Shown here piece after piece: positions 26,474 through 34,985 of a stretch of DNA of 64,000 nucleotides. The DNA comes from Theionarchaea archaeon (GTDB taxonomy: Archaea; Methanobacteriota_B; Thermococci; Methanofastidiosales; SZ-28-30). The first letter of the stretch is position 1, and each line of letters opens with the position of its first letter. The DNA lies in assembly GCA_018992685.1 (NCBI GenBank), contig JACVGT010000025.1, forward strand, positions 27,432-91,431, written 5' to 3'. Below the pieces are notes generated by a model, which had not been told where the DNA came from, made no database searches, and saw only the letters and a program-made list of their open reading frames with translations. Both the position numbers and the translations under genes were made by a program.

Positions 26474-26894
26474 TTGATTGTTCCCTCCTTTCGATGATGT
26501 GGAAATTGGAATTATTAACCAGATTTGAATATCTGAGTAATATCTTCAAATTTTCTAGTAGGATATTATCTACATACTCTAGTTCAAGCTGTATTCCCAT
26601 CCCAAACTCATTATACCATTTTTTATACTCTAGAAAAGCTCCTTTGATCTTTTCACACGTTCTATCTAGACTCTCTTCATCAAACCTTATCCTGGTTTGC
26701 TCATTCAAACAGTATTCGACATCCTTTATCAAATCTTCAATCAGAGGATACACTCTATTGATATGAGATCCAATCTTCTGCCTCATTTCAATTTTTCTTT
26801 GATGCCTAAATCTGATCTCTTCAACGGAGATTTCGATTATCAGATTTCGTAGAGCTGATAATAGTACTTTTAAGACTTCGATTACAGCATTCAT
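26463..26894 (-). CDS. Unrecognised helical protein, middle gene of operon
   Basis: A 143-aa, mostly helical, charged protein beginning MNAVIEVLKVLLSALRNLII, a possible amphipathic or membrane-associated helix. The middle (EIRFRHQRKIEMRQKIGSHI) is strongly basic and amphipathic. Its ATG overlaps the TGA of the upstream gene (ATGA at 26891-26894). The function is unknown. Confidence 0.65.
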   Translation of the reverse strand: MNAVIEVLKVLLSALRNLIIEISVEEIRFRHQRKIEMRQKIGSHINRVYPLIEDLIKDVEYCLNEQTRIRFDEESLDRTCEKIKGAFLEYKKWYNEFGMGIQLELEYVDNILLENLKILLRYSNLVNNSNFHIIERREQSNAS

Positions 26895-27142
26895 TTCAGA
26901 CCACCTAATGCCTTTCTCTCTATTAGGAAATTGAGAACGCGAGAATAATCTCTGGGGAGTTTCATTTTAGAATATCCTATGAGATGATAATCTATTGAAA
27001 TTTCCCGAGTTTTGAAGGTTCTTGTCTTGCTTTCTATTAGAAATCTTATGATTGACAGTATATCCCCTTCATCATTATTATCGTCCTCCCTCTTCATCAA
27101 ATATGTTCTCTTCAGAGGTTTTGCATTAAATCCCGGATCCAT
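26891..27142 (-). CDS. Small unrecognised protein, first gene of operon
   Basis: An 83-aa protein starting MDPGFNAKPLKRTYLMKRED. A TATA-like gcttaaaag near 27164-27172 lies about 25 bases upstream, suggesting a leaderless start. The part from ILSIIRFLIESKTRTFKTRE to VLNFLIERKALGGLK has the helix pattern of a small winged-helix DNA-binding protein, with ISIDYHLIGYSK in the middle; this is only a structural impression. It overlaps the next gene by 4 bases. Confidence 0.6.
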   Translation of the reverse strand: MDPGFNAKPLKRTYLMKREDDNNDEGDILSIIRFLIESKTRTFKTREISIDYHLIGYSKMKLPRDYSRVLNFLIERKALGGLK

Positions 27143-27557
27143 GAGTAGAAGTTGGTTCAGCTGCTTTTAAGCTTTTGCCGAAAGGATTATAGACTGTCAA
27201 AAATAGATATAAAAGCATATAATGGTATATAATTGCGTAGAGTGTTACATAACTAATTAGACAAATATGAGTAACATGAGTTTTTCCTAGTCCTGGTTCA
27301 CTTCCACATTAATTGACATATAGCATTTTAAATTCCTTGAATGGGAAGAAGATTTAAGAATATGGCATACAGAAACTCCATTGCTCCAGTACACGAACCT
27401 GAGAATTTAGTATTACTTCAATTGGTTATTCACCTTCCAAGTAATCCAAAAAATGGAACACCAAGCATTTTCATCATGAAATCGTGTTTATCAAGTTCGA
27501 ATATTCGAGAATTTTATTGAACATACCATGTTCTCAAAAGAAGATATTCTAAATCAA
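27143..27557. other. AT-rich non-coding interval
   Basis: Apart from the promoter of the three-gene operon near 27164-27172 I see no supported gene. Several short AT-rich stretches (agatataaaagcatataatggtatataattg region, 27202-27233) resemble stacked TATA elements. Confidence 0.35.
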
Positions 27558-28091
27558 AAAATAAAAAAGGTGGCAGCATATGCTGCCTGCAAAATCACTG
27601 CTCAGGATCTGCCCCTAGTTCCATTATGGCCAGAGCCATACTCCTGACCACAATGTCACCGCTCATTGCGATCTTCTGGAGCCACTCCTTGTTCTCCTCG
27701 TATCCTGGTCATCTGACTCTGCCTCTTCAGTGTCATCAGTGCATTCCCACAGAGCTTCATGGGCCTGGACATCCTTGACCAGACGCCTGTACAACTGTGC
27801 TTCAGAGAGGATTCTCCTGAATTGTTTTACCAGCCAGATAAAGGTCTGATTCTTGTTTCCTGTGCTGAAGTGGCTCATGATCTTGCGGAACTCCTTTTCC
27901 GTGTCTTTGTCCACCACAAAACTGAGACGTTGTGTGCGCATGGTATCCCATCCATGAGTTGTATGTTGTAATCATTGGTCTCACATGACGGCACCGATGG
28001 AGTCAATGAGCATGTGCCAGAAGACACCGTTCTGGACGAAGATTGCGAACTGGACAATGAAAGGCGCATCAGGGTTCAAGTTCAATTTCTC
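27558..28091. repeat. Duplicated block, copy B (534 bp)
   Basis: The direct counterpart of 25551-26066. Copy B continues into the full membrane protein gene, so it is the copy in its native context. However, a 17-base insertion near 27698-27715 has shifted the frame of its small gene, whereas copy A is intact. Confidence 0.88.
27595..27941 (-). pseudogene. Ribbon-helix-helix-like gene, frameshifted copy
   Basis: The first ~80 codons match the intact copy (25588-25917) almost exactly. A 17-base insertion then shifts the frame, replacing the C-terminus with an Arg/Ser-rich tail that stops at 27663. The original C-terminal coding sequence remains in another frame down to 27595. It may still give a 92-aa truncated protein. 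A terminator hairpin follows at 27572-27587. Confidence 0.7.
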
Positions 28092-28403
28092 GTAGACCAC
28101 GGGGATAATGACGAAAGCAACGACAGCAGAGAGGATCACCTCAGGGATGCTGACGGCTGGGTTTAGAGTTCCAGATCTGAACTGCATGATGGCTGAACTG
28201 AGTAGGACACCCACAAAGGCTCCAAGATACATGAGGACCTGGCGCAGCACAGTGAGGTAAGGGAGATCATCAAGTTCAGGTGCATCCAGTTCTTCAGTCT
28301 CCTGGTATGCAGCTGCCATGGTGCCATTATGCAGAGAGCCACCGTTGTTATTCTCCCATGCTTTTCTCACCCGTTCATTGAGATCAAAGTACTGCTTCAT
28401 CAT
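27981..28403 (-). CDS. Three-pass membrane protein of the envelope-like module
   Basis: A 140-aa protein with a polar ~50-residue N-terminus and three hydrophobic segments (VLRQVLMYLGAFVGVLLSSA, VSIPEVILSAVVAFVIIPVV, FIVQFAIFVQNGVFWHMLID). The start MMKQYFDLNERV overlaps the TGA of the S-layer-like gene by 4 bases, so the genes are coupled. The size and topology resemble small holin-like or anchoring proteins, but no family is recognised. Its 3' end is duplicated at 25956-26066. Confidence 0.7.
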   Translation of the reverse strand: MMKQYFDLNERVRKAWENNNGGSLHNGTMAAAYQETEELDAPELDDLPYLTVLRQVLMYLGAFVGVLLSSAIMQFRSGTLNPAVSIPEVILSAVVAFVIIPVVYEKLNLNPDAPFIVQFAIFVQNGVFWHMLIDSIGAVM

Positions 28404-29218
28404 AGAGATTCCTCCACAGTAATCTCTGACTCCTGAATTAAACCGTCCTCATTGAGATCCTTCCAGCGCAGTAACACCATTCGGCAGTCTTCATAGTCTT
28501 TCCAGGTATCAGGGTTGGCCACAAAGATGGATCCAGCTAGTGTCCCCTGCCACCCGTAGCCCCAGACCATCAGGATGTTCCGCCCTCTGTATTCTCTTAA
28601 GTAGACAATGCAGATGTCTTCTGCAGGGTATTTCTCCAGATCCAGGTAGATGGACTTTGACTCAGCATTGATCTTGAAGGACTCGTTGATGTTGTACTCA
28701 TAGGTTATTCTCAGTAGCTTTCCCAGTTCAACAGCCAATTCGTTTACTGCAGGTCCTCCCACAACAATGAGGTTCCCCGTGTCATGTTCCTCGTCAGTCA
28801 GCAGCATGTCAGTTCGACTTTCCGGGTTCTGCTGGCACCCACCCCAAGCCAATGCATACGAGATATTGGCTGCACCCAGGACATCGGGAGTTTCAGCCTT
28901 TTCTCCCACGATCAGGTAAGAATTCTTGCGGAAGAGTGTGGCCAGCGTGTGAAAGGTTTCTCTCAAGTGGTCAGTATTGTCAACATCGATAATGTCAGGT
29001 TCGTAATCAGTCTCAGGTTCATCCTCTTCAGCACTGTAGACTGCAGGTGCCGGAATAGGTGATTGCTGTAACTCAGAAAACAAGGTAGCAGGATCTACGG
29101 TCACCGTGATGTGACCAGGTACACCAGGATCTCCCACAGCTACCAACACAACAACTGAATTGACCCCGGACATGACCACTACAAGAACCAGGACTAGAGA
29201 AATCATTCTGTCATCCAT
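28400..29218 (-). CDS. Secreted protein related to archaeal S-layer C-terminal domains
   Basis: A 272-aa protein with an N-terminal signal/membrane segment (MISLVLVLVVVMSGVNSVVV). The block NLIVVGGPAVNELAVELG and the later ILMVWGYGWQGTLAGSIF are typical of the S-layer-like C-terminal domain (S_layer_C), in which a GGP(A)VN strand and a GY..(D/E)T..A motif recur. The tail KDLNEDGLIQESEITVEE looks like a dockerin/EF-hand-type calcium loop. It is too short to be the main S-layer protein, and is more likely an accessory envelope protein. It is coupled to the downstream membrane gene. Confidence 0.75.
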   Translation of the reverse strand: MDDRMISLVLVLVVVMSGVNSVVVLVAVGDPGVPGHITVTVDPATLFSELQQSPIPAPAVYSAEEDEPETDYEPDIIDVDNTDHLRETFHTLATLFRKNSYLIVGEKAETPDVLGAANISYALAWGGCQQNPESRTDMLLTDEEHDTGNLIVVGGPAVNELAVELGKLLRITYEYNINESFKINAESKSIYLDLEKYPAEDICIVYLREYRGRNILMVWGYGWQGTLAGSIFVANPDTWKDYEDCRMVLLRWKDLNEDGLIQESEITVEESL

Positions 29219-29238
29219 GTACTATCACCCCAGAAGAA

Positions 29239-29895
29239 TTAAGGGACTAGCCCCGAATCGCGCACCAGTCCGGAGGCATCTCTGACAAGGCCTGAAGCAT
29301 CTCGTACGAGACCAGAAGCCTGGCCTGCCAGTAGTATAACGTCTTCAGTCTCTGCGTAGGCTACCTGGTTCTCCAGTTGTCCCGCTCTCTTTTCGATCTC
29401 ATCTGCTCTCTTGATTTGCGATTCAATTTTCTCTGTAGAATTACCTCTCACCAGTCCTGAGGCATTGCGTACCAGACTGGATGCATCCCTCACGAGACCG
29501 GAGGCATCTTTTACCAGACTGGATACGTCCTGTACCAATGCTGAGGGATCTGCAGTCTCTGCCAACGTAATAACACGTCTCACATACCGTGAAAATTGGA
29601 CAGTCCCTTTTGATAGATTCTGGACAGTCTCAGTCAATCTCCGGTAAGAACAAGCAGTCTCATCATCTGTGACCAGTCTGGATGAATCTCTCACGAGACC
29701 TGAGGCATCCCTCACTAATCCAGAGGCATCCCGAACCAATCCAGAGGCATTCCTTACAAGCCCAGATGCGGAAGGTCTTACCTTTCCGCAGTCCAGAGCG
29801 GCAGTACTTTCACGTACTGCTTCATCGAGCTCCAGGATAGCATTATCTGTATCCTGGACAGTCCTAATTTCAATTACGACTATATCCGTTCGCAT
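29239..29895 (-). CDS. Protein built from ASGLVRD heptad repeats
   Basis: A 218-aa protein with three blocks of a 7-residue repeat, consensus ASGLVRD: residues about 43-77, 117-151 and 193-217, about thirteen units in all, separated by helical linkers (YRRLTETVQNLSKGT, EKIESQIKRADEIEKRAGQ). Synonymous codons differ between units, so the repeat is kept at protein level rather than being a recent DNA duplication. Heptad spacing with Ala, Leu and Val suggests helices packing as a coiled coil or small solenoid. GGAAGGT precedes the ATG at 29895. It is the first gene of the envelope-like module. I know of no named family. Confidence 0.75.
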   Translation of the reverse strand: MRTDIVVIEIRTVQDTDNAILELDEAVRESTAALDCGKVRPSASGLVRNASGLVRDASGLVRDASGLVRDSSRLVTDDETACSYRRLTETVQNLSKGTVQFSRYVRRVITLAETADPSALVQDVSSLVKDASGLVRDASSLVRNASGLVRGNSTEKIESQIKRADEIEKRAGQLENQVAYAETEDVILLAGQASGLVRDASGLVRDASGLVRDSGLVP

Positions 29896-30393
29896 TTTAA
29901 TACCTTCCTTTTTTTTCTCAAAGGAAAGTCCTTCACCCTCTAGATTTTCGGAATGGTTATCGTTCCGTCAAAAAATATACCCTATATAAATGTTTCGGCC
30001 ATTTAAAAGCTTTAAAACAGAAATGCAATCTGTCAGTGTAACGATTTCAGAATGATGACGGAAGAAGTGGACAGTATTCGATAAGAAAAATAGCAAGAAT
30101 ACCCACTTCTACAGAGATGGTAAGATTTGCTTCACTTTCGAGAATTTCTTGAATTTTTCGCAAAAGTAGAATTTTCTTCTTTTTCTGCAGGTTGCTCTGT
30201 CCAGAATTCCTGTGAAACAGCATCATCAAGTACTCTTGAAGTGATTTGAGTACCAATATCTTTATATGAAAAGAAGAAAACAATATACACCCGATTCAGA
30301 AGAGATTTAAAATGGAATTTTCCCCTATTTTCTTCTACATTATTGCCACATTTTTTAGAGTTGCACAATCGTACAATTTCTATGGTTATTCAT
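29896..30393. other. Non-coding or degenerate interval
   Basis: Two overlapping minus-strand frames (30132-30368 and 30047-30283) could together form one small membrane protein if a frameshift lay in the A-rich stretch near 30160-30180: the first reads TQITSRVLDDAVSQEFWTEQ and the second KIQEILESEANLTISVEVGI. Neither alone has a convincing start. I regard this as a possible decayed gene. Confidence 0.3.
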
Positions 30394-32031
30394 CTAAAAA
30401 AAGTCGTTCAAACTCAATTGTTTCTCTTTATGTATTCTGAGGTCCCGCCTTGTAGGAATAGCTGATGGAATACATAAGAAGTAAATCTCTCTTCTTCTTT
30501 TTGCATTTCCAGTGTATACTAACCAATTCATTAACGTTCTAGTATTTTCTGGAATTGAAGAATCACCATACACTCTCAGACCCGCTCGTTTTCTTTCTTC
30601 TTGAATCAGATGCTGTATTTTCTTAGGATTCAAACCTTTGTCCTCAGAGAGATTATCATAAATAGTTCTGTATAACTTCACCGTTTTCAGTGCCTGTTCA
30701 TGAAAGATCTTTTTCTTTGTGAATTCATCGGAATCTGCGAATATGCTCCCCAAGTCGGTAATCCTCACATAACTCATAAAAGGAGATTCTGTGAATCCTA
30801 ACGTATCCGAACATTTCCGTTCATGGTGAATATTTTCTTTATGTAGAGTGTTCTTTAGAGTATCAATTGTCGTCAATCCCCCATGATAAGCTACTGCTTC
30901 AACAAATCTGACAATTGGGAGCGCGTCTGCATTAGGTACATAAGGCATCTTCGTTGGAGAGACACCTTCAGTTTCTTTAGGTTTCACTCTCAATCCAAAA
31001 TCGAATGCTGTTTCTTTTTCAGCAAAATCTTTGTAAATATCCGGACCGATTCTTCTACTTCTGAATTTCAGGGGAAATCCATATCTTGACGTTCCTGTAG
31101 AATCATCCTTCTTCAGGACATTAATTTGAGAAAGTTTCTCAAGAGCGTCTTTTATCCATTCACTATTTAGATCATTTCCTGAAATTGTCAAAGGTTTCAA
31201 ACTCCTTATTCTTTCCATTAGTTCTTCACGAGATAAATACAAGAATTCTTCTTTCCTATATTCTCCTCTTTCAACTAAGGACTCCAAACAGGGAATGATC
31301 ATTTCCAGTATAAATTTCATTGTATATTCTACAGCTGGTGGTTTTTGTGAAACAAAATACGTTTTCTTACCAAGTAGTAATATTCTCTCTGAATAAAAGT
31401 TTCGCTGTTGGCTAATAAGAGGACAAAGAATCTCACCCCTTACATGATTGATGTAAAGACCATCCTTGTTCCGTTTATCTTTAGTACAAAAATACCATAG
31501 GCTGAAATCATGAGGAGAATTTTTGAGAAAATCTAACTGCTGATAGTTTCTTTCTAGGAATTCAATTACACTGCCATAATCGTGTTCACTCACAATCAGC
31601 CAGACTTCGTGTCTATCGAATTCTTTCATTTCCTGGAAATATTTTTTCAAGTCACTTAGTCTATTTAGCATATTTGCTTCGAAATCAGCAGAATTTCTGT
31701 TTGGTAATGACGACTTTATCTCTATGAGAATCCCCTTTCTTCTTGAACCGTATGCAAAAGTAAGATCCGGGGTTTTTGGATCTTCATCTTCATTCATAGG
31801 ATTGATTTTAATACTTTCCCCTAAGAAAGAAATTTCATCATCCATAGAACTAAGTTTAGGTATTTCTTCTGCTAACATTTCTGAAATCATAACACAGTAC
31901 TCATAATCTGTACATTTCTTTCTTATTTCATTTTCTCTTTTTTTTATTACTTTTTGTAACTCTCCCTCATCAAGTTCATTTTCTCTTCCTTTTTGATCCT
32001 CATCATCATTTGTTTTCATTAAATCACTCAT
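30394..32031 (-). CDS. Candidate PD-(D/E)XK nuclease with C-terminal helical/wHTH region
   Basis: A 545-aa protein. Residues 88-106 carry a PD-(D/E)XK signature: Pro88-Asp89 in KTPDLTFAYG, then ILIEIKSS with Glu104-x-Lys106, preceded by helical acidic residues that could supply the first ligand. The nuclease-like domain spans about residues 35-200, with IWLIVSEHD-like core strands (HEVWLIVSEHDYGS). The central and C-terminal parts are helical with winged-helix-like stretches (LEKLSQINVLKKDDSTGTSR) and end basic. It overlaps the upstream gene by 8 bases, so the two are cotranslated. The AT-rich mobile segment and pairing suggest a defence or element-maintenance role; unproven. Confidence 0.65.
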   Translation of the reverse strand: MSDLMKTNDDEDQKGRENELDEGELQKVIKKRENEIRKKCTDYEYCVMISEMLAEEIPKLSSMDDEISFLGESIKINPMNEDEDPKTPDLTFAYGSRRKGILIEIKSSLPNRNSADFEANMLNRLSDLKKYFQEMKEFDRHEVWLIVSEHDYGSVIEFLERNYQQLDFLKNSPHDFSLWYFCTKDKRNKDGLYINHVRGEILCPLISQQRNFYSERILLLGKKTYFVSQKPPAVEYTMKFILEMIIPCLESLVERGEYRKEEFLYLSREELMERIRSLKPLTISGNDLNSEWIKDALEKLSQINVLKKDDSTGTSRYGFPLKFRSRRIGPDIYKDFAEKETAFDFGLRVKPKETEGVSPTKMPYVPNADALPIVRFVEAVAYHGGLTTIDTLKNTLHKENIHHERKCSDTLGFTESPFMSYVRITDLGSIFADSDEFTKKKIFHEQALKTVKLYRTIYDNLSEDKGLNPKKIQHLIQEERKRAGLRVYGDSSIPENTRTLMNWLVYTGNAKRRREIYFLCIPSAIPTRRDLRIHKEKQLSLNDFF

Positions 32032-33142
32032 CGAGAAGAGATATTTCGGCTACTCCTATTGCCATTTGGATTTCTTCAACGATGTCAGAAAGAGATGAAG
32101 GGGAACATCTTGTTTGAGGGACAATTGCGATTTTGTTGTTTAAAGCATTGATAGAAAAAGTTGAGTAGTCTTTGAAATCAACCACATTAGCTGAAAAATA
32201 TGGATTTGAAGACTGATTGATGGTATAAGATAAGAATTTCATTTTCTCAAGAACGAAGGTCAATCTCTCTAACTGTGACTCATTTAAATCATTCTTGAAT
32301 TTCAATACAATGGGAGATAATTCAATTTGCTTTTTTTGATTGTTGTAACGTCTTTCTCTGTTAAGATAAGACTTGTTTGTCTTTGCAAATGTCTCGATAC
32401 AATTCCTCAAAACGTCGGCCCAGAAATAATCCAGCGCTCCGGAATACAGAGTAAATGATTTGTCTTTTCTCTTATATCTAAATCTCATAATTGTCTCTCC
32501 TCCCTTCCCAGAACAATCTATGATTATCCTATTAATGACTTTCCCGTAAAGCTCATTTTCTATTCCTTTTCTGAATTCAGAATAATTCTTATCGGCAGAT
32601 TTGCCCCTCAATTGAACTGATGAATATTGCGATTTATTTTTCAACGGGTCGTAAATTACACTTTGAACTTCAGTAACATAGATTTCGCCATAAATTTCTT
32701 TGAGTCTGTCAATCATCTCAATAATACCTTTGTTGTCCAAATGAACTCTATACAAATAAGGATATGAATATTCTATCCATTTCAGAAGAGTTACAGACAA
32801 GGAATTCTTCAGGATTTCATCACTTAGAAACATATAAAAGTTTTTCTTGATTCTTACTACCAATGAAATAGATGCTACTTCCTTTTCGGTGTTCACGACT
32901 ATGAGTGAATAAATGTCATTCGAAATTTTGCTAGACGCTATTCTAAATGTTTTTCTATTTGAAATATTCTGCCAGTTTTCTATGTCGTATTTCGAAAAGC
33001 AGAAAAAGAATTTCAATCCCGTTCTGGTATTGTTGACAAAGTTTTCATTGAAAAACGATTTCAATTCATCAAAATTAGCTATATTCTCAATTTCATTCTG
33101 GAATTCTCTTATCAAGGAGCCTGGTGTTGCAGGTACTAACAT
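32024..33142 (-). CDS. Unrecognised protein paired with the candidate nuclease
   Basis: A 372-aa soluble protein, first gene of a two-gene operon, with GAGGTGAG before its ATG. No membrane segments are seen. The N-terminal part (LKFFFCFSKYDIENW, YSLIVVNTEKEVASISLVVR) and the mid part (IMRFRYKRKDKSFTLYSGAL) suggest alpha/beta domains. The gene is preceded by a ~125-base leader containing a 13-codon ORF. I recognise no family. The tight overlap with a putative nuclease suggests a sensor or regulatory partner. Confidence 0.65.
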   Translation of the reverse strand: MLVPATPGSLIREFQNEIENIANFDELKSFFNENFVNNTRTGLKFFFCFSKYDIENWQNISNRKTFRIASSKISNDIYSLIVVNTEKEVASISLVVRIKKNFYMFLSDEILKNSLSVTLLKWIEYSYPYLYRVHLDNKGIIEMIDRLKEIYGEIYVTEVQSVIYDPLKNKSQYSSVQLRGKSADKNYSEFRKGIENELYGKVINRIIIDCSGKGGETIMRFRYKRKDKSFTLYSGALDYFWADVLRNCIETFAKTNKSYLNRERRYNNQKKQIELSPIVLKFKNDLNESQLERLTFVLEKMKFLSYTINQSSNPYFSANVVDFKDYSTFSINALNNKIAIVPQTRCSPSSLSDIVEEIQMAIGVAEISLLDE

Positions 33143-33182
33143 TCTATTCTCACCTCTTTATGTAATGAAGATGTCTCTATTA

Positions 33183-33224
33183 TTAAGCTTTTTGGAATTC
33201 TTTCATCCATACTATCAGCTTCAT
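33183..33224 (-). CDS. Possible 13-aa leader peptide
   Basis: The ATG at 33224 is preceded by GGAGGG six bases upstream and encodes MKLIVWMKEFQKA before TAA. It lies in the leader between a TATA-like element (ggttataaag, about 33264-33273) and the start of the 372-aa gene. It could be an upstream regulatory ORF or chance. Confidence 0.25.
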   Translation of the reverse strand: MKLIVWMKEFQKA

Positions 33225-33450
33225 GGATATCCCTCCGAGAATCATGCCCTCTTTTGGTCTTTTTTCTTTATAACCTTATCTACTACTAACTCCTATCACG
33301 ATATCACCTCCTTTCTTTGCTCCTATGACCAGTACAACCACCACTGTTTCCTGGTGAAGAGCTCCCGTGAATGCCACGCACTGAATGTGGTGAGCTGCCT
33401 CCCTGCCACCTGTCGCGTTGTTGAAATGGAGAATCACTTATTGATATTCG

Positions 33451-33933
33451 TTAATACGGTGTCCGTAGCTGTCCTGCAGAAGTTGATGATCCTGATGATG
33501 AGCATGAAGACCTCAGGACTACTGGATGACTTGAGGTATGCATCAGTGTTGGAAGTGGCTCACCAACCTGTACGATTGGGATCTCCTGCAGAAGAGGATA
33601 GGAACAATAGAAAAGAACGTACTGATTGAAATACAGGAACCTGACTTCATGGATCCTCCTCCATAACGTGGTGTAATCTGCAGATGTCAATCCTTCTATA
33701 TACTGCGACAACTTTTCTAAAATGCCTTCTAACTGTCTATAGGGTACATTGAATACTGTTTTCATCAGGACAGTATATGCTATGAATGACTGGGGAAATG
33801 CAAAAGGGCTACCTCGTTTATTCACATTCATCGTTTGGAGTTCTTCATTCCAATGTTCAATAAAATCCATTGTTAAGTAAAATTCTCCTCTTCTTACCAG
33901 TTTCTTGTTATATTCTTTCCAATTTCTGGTCAT
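33451..33933 (-). pseudogene. Truncated IS5-like transposase
   Basis: Residues 1-95 (MTRNWKEYNKKLVRRGEFYL, SFIAYTVLMKTVFNVPYRQL, SADYTTLWRRI) match the N-terminal domain of IS5-type archaeal transposases. After RRIHEV the frame continues into unrelated Ser-rich sequence, and the DDE catalytic region is missing. No inverted repeats are recognisable. It is a dead fragment, downstream of which (33143-33450) is only leader and debris. Confidence 0.7.
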
Positions 33934-34033
33934 GAAACCGTCTGGTTTCCCTATGGTTCAAATCTTTCCATTGGTTTATACTTCAAATGAGGCATTTGAA
34001 TGGTAAATTGTACAACACAGCAGATTTGTCGAG

Positions 34034-34471
34034 TCACTGTAATTGAAGAGTTTTCAATTCAATCTTGGTTCCTTTTTTCCATAAATCCTTTCTCATAGCA
34101 ATTGCAACTTCCATGAAAGTAGATTCGGAGGGTTGATTTATGAATTGCTTGAACTTTCTTAGGACGTCGTCGGAAGCATAGAGAACAGAGTTGTAATAGA
34201 ATTCCGTCAACCTCACCATGGCATATTCTTTGATTTCTTCTTCATTTTTCAGATGCGGTATTTTGGGGTCTTCGATATGAAAGTGACTTACATTTTCCGG
34301 TTTCAGAACACAACGCATGAACACAAGGGTAGAACGATACTTATTCTCGTTGAGATTTTGAATTCTCAATTCAGTTTCTCTCTTTTGACTCCAAAGATGT
34401 TGAAGGTAACTCCCAGCAATACCTCCAATTCCCAACAAGCCGAAAACCGAGATTATTGTTTGAATGTCCAT
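34034..34471 (-). CDS. Unrecognised protein with N-terminal membrane anchor
   Basis: A 145-aa protein: one membrane segment (IISVFGLLGIGGIAGSYLQH), then a helical cytoplasmic part (QKRETELRIQNLNENKYRST) and a charged C-terminal domain with many Lys and Glu. This layout is common among small accessory proteins in archaeal and bacterial islands. A TATA-like tract (cttaaatattcg, about 34491-34502) lies about 25 bases before ATG 34471. The function is unknown. Confidence 0.7.
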   Translation of the reverse strand: MDIQTIISVFGLLGIGGIAGSYLQHLWSQKRETELRIQNLNENKYRSTLVFMRCVLKPENVSHFHIEDPKIPHLKNEEEIKEYAMVRLTEFYYNSVLYASDDVLRKFKQFINQPSESTFMEVAIAMRKDLWKKGTKIELKTLQLQ

Positions 34472-34985
34472 GAGCTATAGTTGAGGCAGCGAATATTTAA
34501 GTCTTCTAGTTGTTCCTCCTCTAGTTGTCTACAAGGCTGCTATCCTCCTCCGAATAATGAGGACCTTTTCGAGGAAGACCGCGTGCATCCATTTCCTCTT
34601 ACCACAGGATTATTGTTCCCTCTACCATATTTCACGTTCTTGGTTTCATATTTTTTCAAGTTCTTCAAGGTGCTCTTTTAGTCATTTTTTCCATGAATAT
34701 ATCCCGAAAATATGAACGGTCATAAATGCCCATAATTACACTGTTTTCAACTCTTATTCTCCACTTTGTGAAGGTCATTCTTTTCCGGTAACAGCCATGT
34801 GGATTTTTGTCATGAAACTATGGACAGAATTCTTGAATACTAGTGTGACGTTCGGCGGATAATTATTTTCTTGAATACAAATGCTCAATATATTCCGAGT
34901 ACGTGAGATTTCTTTCCAAATTTAGAACGTAGACATTCAACCGTAAACCTTATAAATTGCTCAACGAATTGGAGTTGGCCTGTGC
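34472..34985. other. Intergenic region between accessory gene and RHS gene
   Basis: No gene is supported. A plus-strand TATA element (accttataaattg, 34948-34959) precedes the RHS start, and a GGAG (34971-34974) lies 11 bases before ATG 34986. Confidence 0.45.

Noticed and set aside
32913-33629. Plus-strand 238-codon open frame
   Set aside because: It runs antisense to the 372-aa gene and the transposase fragment. The translation is low-complexity Phe/Ser/Leu-rich, with no ribosome site or family similarity.
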